Assembly: GCA_002405805.1 (NCBI GenBank)
Contig: DHMN01000054.1
Coordinates: 975 to 8,694, forward strand
Length of the DNA: 7,720 bases
Origin: Cyanobacteria bacterium UBA4641
GTDB lineage: Bacteria; Cyanobacteriota; Vampirovibrionia; Gastranaerophilales; Gastranaerophilaceae
Direction: 5' to 3'
The notes beneath the pieces were generated by a model. It was given only the letters and a program-made list of their open reading frames with translations. It was not told where the DNA came from and did no database searches. Within the stretch, counting starts at the first letter, position 1, and every line of letters begins with the position of its first letter. This document shows positions 5,245-7,720 of this stretch, piece by piece. The translations under genes were made by a program, and so were the position numbers.

Positions 5245-6780
5245 TTATGCTGATTTTTTCGCATCTTCTCTATATTGAGCAGTCCCAGGGAAAGCATCAG
5301 AACCTGTTCTCCATTTTGTAATCATATATTGCATTTTTGGAATAAGTGTTGATAAGAATAATGCTGATGTTACAAAGCCTGCACCCCAGTTGATTGCGTT
5401 CATCTTCAAGTTGTGATTTGAAGCCTTTCTCAATAATTGTTCTGTTATTTCACCGCCGTTTGATTTCTTAGCTTTTTCAATAATTGATTTAACATAGTCA
5501 ACAAGTTCTTTTTTGTGAGCATCAAGGTCATTTTGTGCAACAAACTTATATTTTTCCATAAATGTATTGCCAAATCTGTTTTTAAAGAACTCTTGTAAAA
5601 ATTCAGGGTTATTGATATGACCACCTGACAAGATGTCTTTTACCTGACCTTCTGTTAAGATAGACAAATCTTTAATTTGAGGTTGTAACTTAGACATTTT
5701 TTCAGCAATTTGTTCAAATTCTTTAAGTTTGTTTTCAGGTACGATATTTTTAAGTTCTGCCTTAAATTCGTCAAGAGAAATAATTTTAATCTTGTCACCT
5801 GCAAATTTATCTTGAACAGATTTAGGAATTTTGACATCTTTGTTCCCAAACATATCTTTTTCAAATTCTTCAACCTTGATAGATTTTTGTTTTTTGTCTT
5901 CAATATAATTTTGCATGTATTTAGTTGCAAATTCACTTGATACAGGGTCAAGTCTTGAACCGTTGCCGTTTTGTTCAAGTTTGTTCAACCAGTTGTTCAT
6001 ATTGTTCATATTGAACATATAGAAGTAAATTGAACTCAAATCTCTGAATAGGATTTCAACTCTTTCGTCGTTATTTCTTGCAGAATAAGCTCTGCCTGAT
6101 GCTGTACCTGCATCTACTGCTAACAATTTATAGTTTCTGTCACTTTCAAATTTGTTAGCGATAGAAAGCAAATTCAAACCGAATGATACATCTTTTTTGT
6201 CGTCCTTGTCTTTGTTTGATTTTGGAACAAACGTATCCATTGTAGGACGTGGATTTAGTGTATTTATTTGTGGAGTATTATCTTGTTGAGGTTTATTTTT
6301 GTGATAAGAACGAGTGATTGCTTGGTTGATTTTTGGCAATACAAAACCAATGAATGCGTTAGCAATTAATACACTTGAAATAACTTTGACAAATTTGAAT
6401 TTTGCCATAGTTTTTTCTAATATTTTTGCCCCTTCTTTTGTTCTTTCACTATGTAAATAATTTGCTAACGGATTGTGTGAACCGTCTTTTGCAATATCAA
6501 CATTAATATTAGGTAATTTAAGAATTTTTTGACCAAGTTTTTCAAATAATGCGTTTAATGCAGTAACACCGCCGAGCCAAAAAACAGCACCTGAAAATTC
6601 TTCTGTAATCCTTTCTCTGGCTTCATCAAAACCGCCTCTTTTGTAGGCTTGATAGGTTCTTCCACCTTCTACAAAAGCCTCTAACGCAATGACAGGCAAA
6701 AAGCCATCACTTGCCATTTGTTTTACTATATTTCTTGATATTACATTATTTGTATTTGCTATGGGGATTCTTATAGACAT
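5245..6780 (-). CDS. Large membrane protein of unknown, possibly lineage-specific family
   Basis: A 511-residue protein with no recognised enzyme motif. Hydrophobic stretches are at about 26-38 (short), 62-79, 131-149 and 461-481, the last near the C-terminus. Between the third and fourth lies about 310 residues of soluble, charged sequence. This starts with a Pro/Gln/Asn-rich linker (163-190), then a dense block DAGTASGRAYSARNNDE (223-239) running into VEILFRDLSSIYFYMF (241-256), then a Lys/Glu-rich helical stretch (about 290-445). The early segment GGRTYQAYKRGGFDEARERI (39-58) looks like a conserved family core and recalls uncharacterised Gastranaerophilales proteins, from memory only. Two blocks resemble the divergent neighbour at 6984. 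The ATG at 6780 has only a poor Shine-Dalgarno (GAAAGTG). The gene may be co-transcribed with the 404-residue gene downstream. A role in the cell envelope is inferred from the membrane segments. Confidence 0.88.
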   Translation of the reverse strand: MSIRIPIANTNNVISRNIVKQMASDGFLPVIALEAFVEGGRTYQAYKRGGFDEARERITEEFSGAVFWLGGVTALNALFEKLGQKILKLPNINVDIAKDGSHNPLANYLHSERTKEGAKILEKTMAKFKFVKVISSVLIANAFIGFVLPKINQAITRSYHKNKPQQDNTPQINTLNPRPTMDTFVPKSNKDKDDKKDVSFGLNLLSIANKFESDRNYKLLAVDAGTASGRAYSARNNDERVEILFRDLSSIYFYMFNMNNMNNWLNKLEQNGNGSRLDPVSSEFATKYMQNYIEDKKQKSIKVEEFEKDMFGNKDVKIPKSVQDKFAGDKIKIISLDEFKAELKNIVPENKLKEFEQIAEKMSKLQPQIKDLSILTEGQVKDILSGGHINNPEFLQEFFKNRFGNTFMEKYKFVAQNDLDAHKKELVDYVKSIIEKAKKSNGGEITEQLLRKASNHNLKMNAINWGAGFVTSALFLSTLIPKMQYMITKWRTGSDAFPGTAQYREDAKKSA

Positions 6781-6860
6781 AATTACACTTTCAATTTCGA
6801 TATTTATTTAATGTATATGAATGTTTATTTTTGCTCCATGATTTCTATATTTTAATATTT

Positions 6861-6902
6861 TGTTACAAAGTTTTATATCTTTTCTGAATAATATGTTACA
6901 AA
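6861..6902. promoter_or_regulatory. Direct repeat TGTTACAAA, 33 bp apart
   Basis: TGTTACAAA occurs at 6861-6869 and 6894-6902, both followed by a GTT within a few bases. The 33-bp offset is close to three helical turns, so a regulator could bind both copies on one face of the DNA. The right copy covers the predicted -35 of the minus-strand 511-residue gene, and the left copy covers its predicted start point. The right copy also lies just upstream of the plus-strand -10 box. Confidence 0.45.
6872..6901 (-). promoter_or_regulatory. Candidate promoter of the 511-residue protein gene
   Basis: On the minus strand TTGTAA (complement of 6896-6901) and TATAAA (complement of 6872-6877) stand 18 bases apart. 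Transcription would start near 6865, leaving a leader of about 85 bases. Each box deviates from consensus and the region is very AT-rich, so alternatives exist. Confidence 0.45.
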
Positions 6903-6911
6903 AAGTTAAAG

Positions 6912-6920
6912 TGTTATAAT
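6912..6920 (+). promoter_or_regulatory. Extended -10 promoter of the partial membrane protein gene
   Basis: TGT-TATAAT (6912-6920) is a perfect -10 hexamer with the extended -10 TG. No good -35 lies 16-18 bases upstream. Transcription would start near 6927, giving a leader of about 57 bases. The promoter abuts the candidate minus-strand promoter, so the two may compete or be co-regulated. Confidence 0.6.
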
Positions 6921-6983
6921 ATTAATAGCAATAAAATTTTTGTTCTTGTTTTGACATGATAGAAGTTGTGGGAAATAAAAATT

Positions 6984-7720
6984 ATGATAAATAAAGTTAT
7001 TGCAAGTAGTGTAAATAGTAATTATCAAAATCAATACCAAACTAAAGCCAAAACATATAACCAAAGTTTTGGGCATGGTGACGGTGGTTCAAACACTTTG
7101 ACAAAAAAACAAAAAGCAACTATTTTAGCATCATCTGCTGCAGGCATGGTTCCTGTTTTGGCAGTGCTTGCAAAGTTAAAAGGTTTCTCTCTGAATCCTG
7201 CAAAGATATTTAAAACATCACCAAAAAATTGGGCAATATTTAAGTATTCACCAAAAGATAAATCAATCCAATTTGAAGAAAAAGAAATTATAGCAACTGC
7301 TACAGGTTCTGTTATAGGTGGTTTTGTCGGTGGTTATTTTGTTGATGACAAATCAAATCGCAGAGCTAAAAAACGTGAAGTGCTTAACCAAATTTTAGGT
7401 AATGTTCTTGTTCCTGTTGGTTGTGTTGGACTAGGTTCACGTGTTTATGAAAAATATGCAAACAGATTGTCTAATTTGATGCCACAATTTGGCAGTTCAA
7501 AAACTATAGCAAAATTTGCAAATAAAGTTTTGAGAAATATTCCAAATGCCGTAGGTACAATCGCATTTTTGAGTACAGGTATTTATTTAGGTAATAAAGT
7601 TTCTAATTTGATTAACGAAAAACTTTATCATAAAAAAGTTGAAAGAAATATAAAAACAAGTGACTTTGCACCTCACGTAGATGATTTGTGTATGGCAACA
7701 TCTATGATGAATAAAGAATC
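6984..7720 (+). CDS. Membrane protein of unknown family, partial at right edge
   Basis: The frame is open from ATG at 6984 to the window end, giving about 246 residues with the C-terminus missing. The first 40 residues are rich in Asn, Gln and Gly and look disordered. Hydrophobic segments follow at about 46-65, 101-120, 137-151 and 187-203. The second carries a glycine zipper (G108, G112, G116, with G113 and G117), which packs membrane helices closely. After the fourth segment comes LYHKKVERN (214-222), then FAPHVDDL (228-235), a polar motif that may be conserved in the family. The YHK motif and an earlier G-EK block have counterparts in the divergent 511-residue protein. A weak Shine-Dalgarno GTGGGA (6968-6973) lies ten bases upstream. 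An in-frame TTG at 6966 has no better RBS, so the ATG is preferred. Function is unknown; a cell-envelope role is inferred. Confidence 0.85.
   Translation, partial: MINKVIASSVNSNYQNQYQTKAKTYNQSFGHGDGGSNTLTKKQKATILASSAAGMVPVLAVLAKLKGFSLNPAKIFKTSPKNWAIFKYSPKDKSIQFEEKEIIATATGSVIGGFVGGYFVDDKSNRRAKKREVLNQILGNVLVPVGCVGLGSRVYEKYANRLSNLMPQFGSSKTIAKFANKVLRNIPNAVGTIAFLSTGIYLGNKVSNLINEKLYHKKVERNIKTSDFAPHVDDLCMATSMMNKE

Noticed and set aside
5655..5978. 107-residue minus-strand and 76-residue plus-strand frames inside the 511-residue gene
   Set aside because: Low-complexity Leu/Lys/Asn and Phe/Lys-rich translations, typical of shadows of AT-rich coding DNA.
5991..6019. ATTGTTCAT direct repeat and TGTTCA/TGAACA palindrome
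   Set aside because: They encode the Asn/Met run FNMNNMNN inside the 511-residue protein, so codon repetition explains them.
6951..6956. Perfect TTGACA ahead of the partial plus-strand gene
   Set aside because: No -10-like box lies 16-18 bases downstream, and the extended -10 at 6912-6920 is the better promoter.

Overview
The window is AT-rich (roughly one third G+C by eye) and reads as a chromosomal stretch of an uncultured, host-associated-type bacterium. I tentatively place it in the Gastranaerophilales/Vampirovibrionia (Melainabacteria) lineage. The reasons are the base composition, the Asn/Gln-rich N-termini, and two large membrane proteins that resemble, from memory, uncharacterised families of that group. 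The placement is inference, because there is no rRNA or other marker gene here.

Layout, left to right. Positions 1-88 hold a long hairpin-forming repeat cut by the window edge, followed at 106-140 by a decayed octamer tandem repeat. A stand-alone GGDEF diguanylate cyclase lies on the minus strand (142-795), behind a 318-bp non-coding gap that contains two inverted repeats and the terminator of the next gene. A bifunctional mannose-1-phosphate guanylyltransferase/mannose-6-phosphate isomerase (manC type, minus, 1114-2484) has its own promoter and terminator. Divergent from it is a plus-strand gene for a 414-residue protein of YwqK/MORN-like short beta-repeats (2635-3879). It converges on a 404-residue, membrane-anchored, probably alpha/alpha-barrel protein (minus, 3952-5166), and one hairpin between the two can terminate both. 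Upstream of the latter on the same strand is a 511-residue membrane protein of unknown function (5245-6780). A second membrane protein is divergent from it and runs off the right edge (6984 to the end, plus).

How they may work together. manC supplies GDP-mannose for surface polysaccharide, and the diguanylate cyclase makes c-di-GMP, which often controls such polysaccharides; nothing in the sequence links the two directly. The right half looks like a lineage-specific cell-envelope locus: two distantly similar membrane proteins fired from one divergent control region that carries a 9-bp direct repeat spaced 33 bp apart, with the 404-residue protein downstream of one of them. The 404-residue gene has an extended -10 box placed so that transcription would start at or next to its ATG, so it is a candidate leaderless gene. 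No tRNA, rRNA, CRISPR array, transposase or prophage gene was seen.
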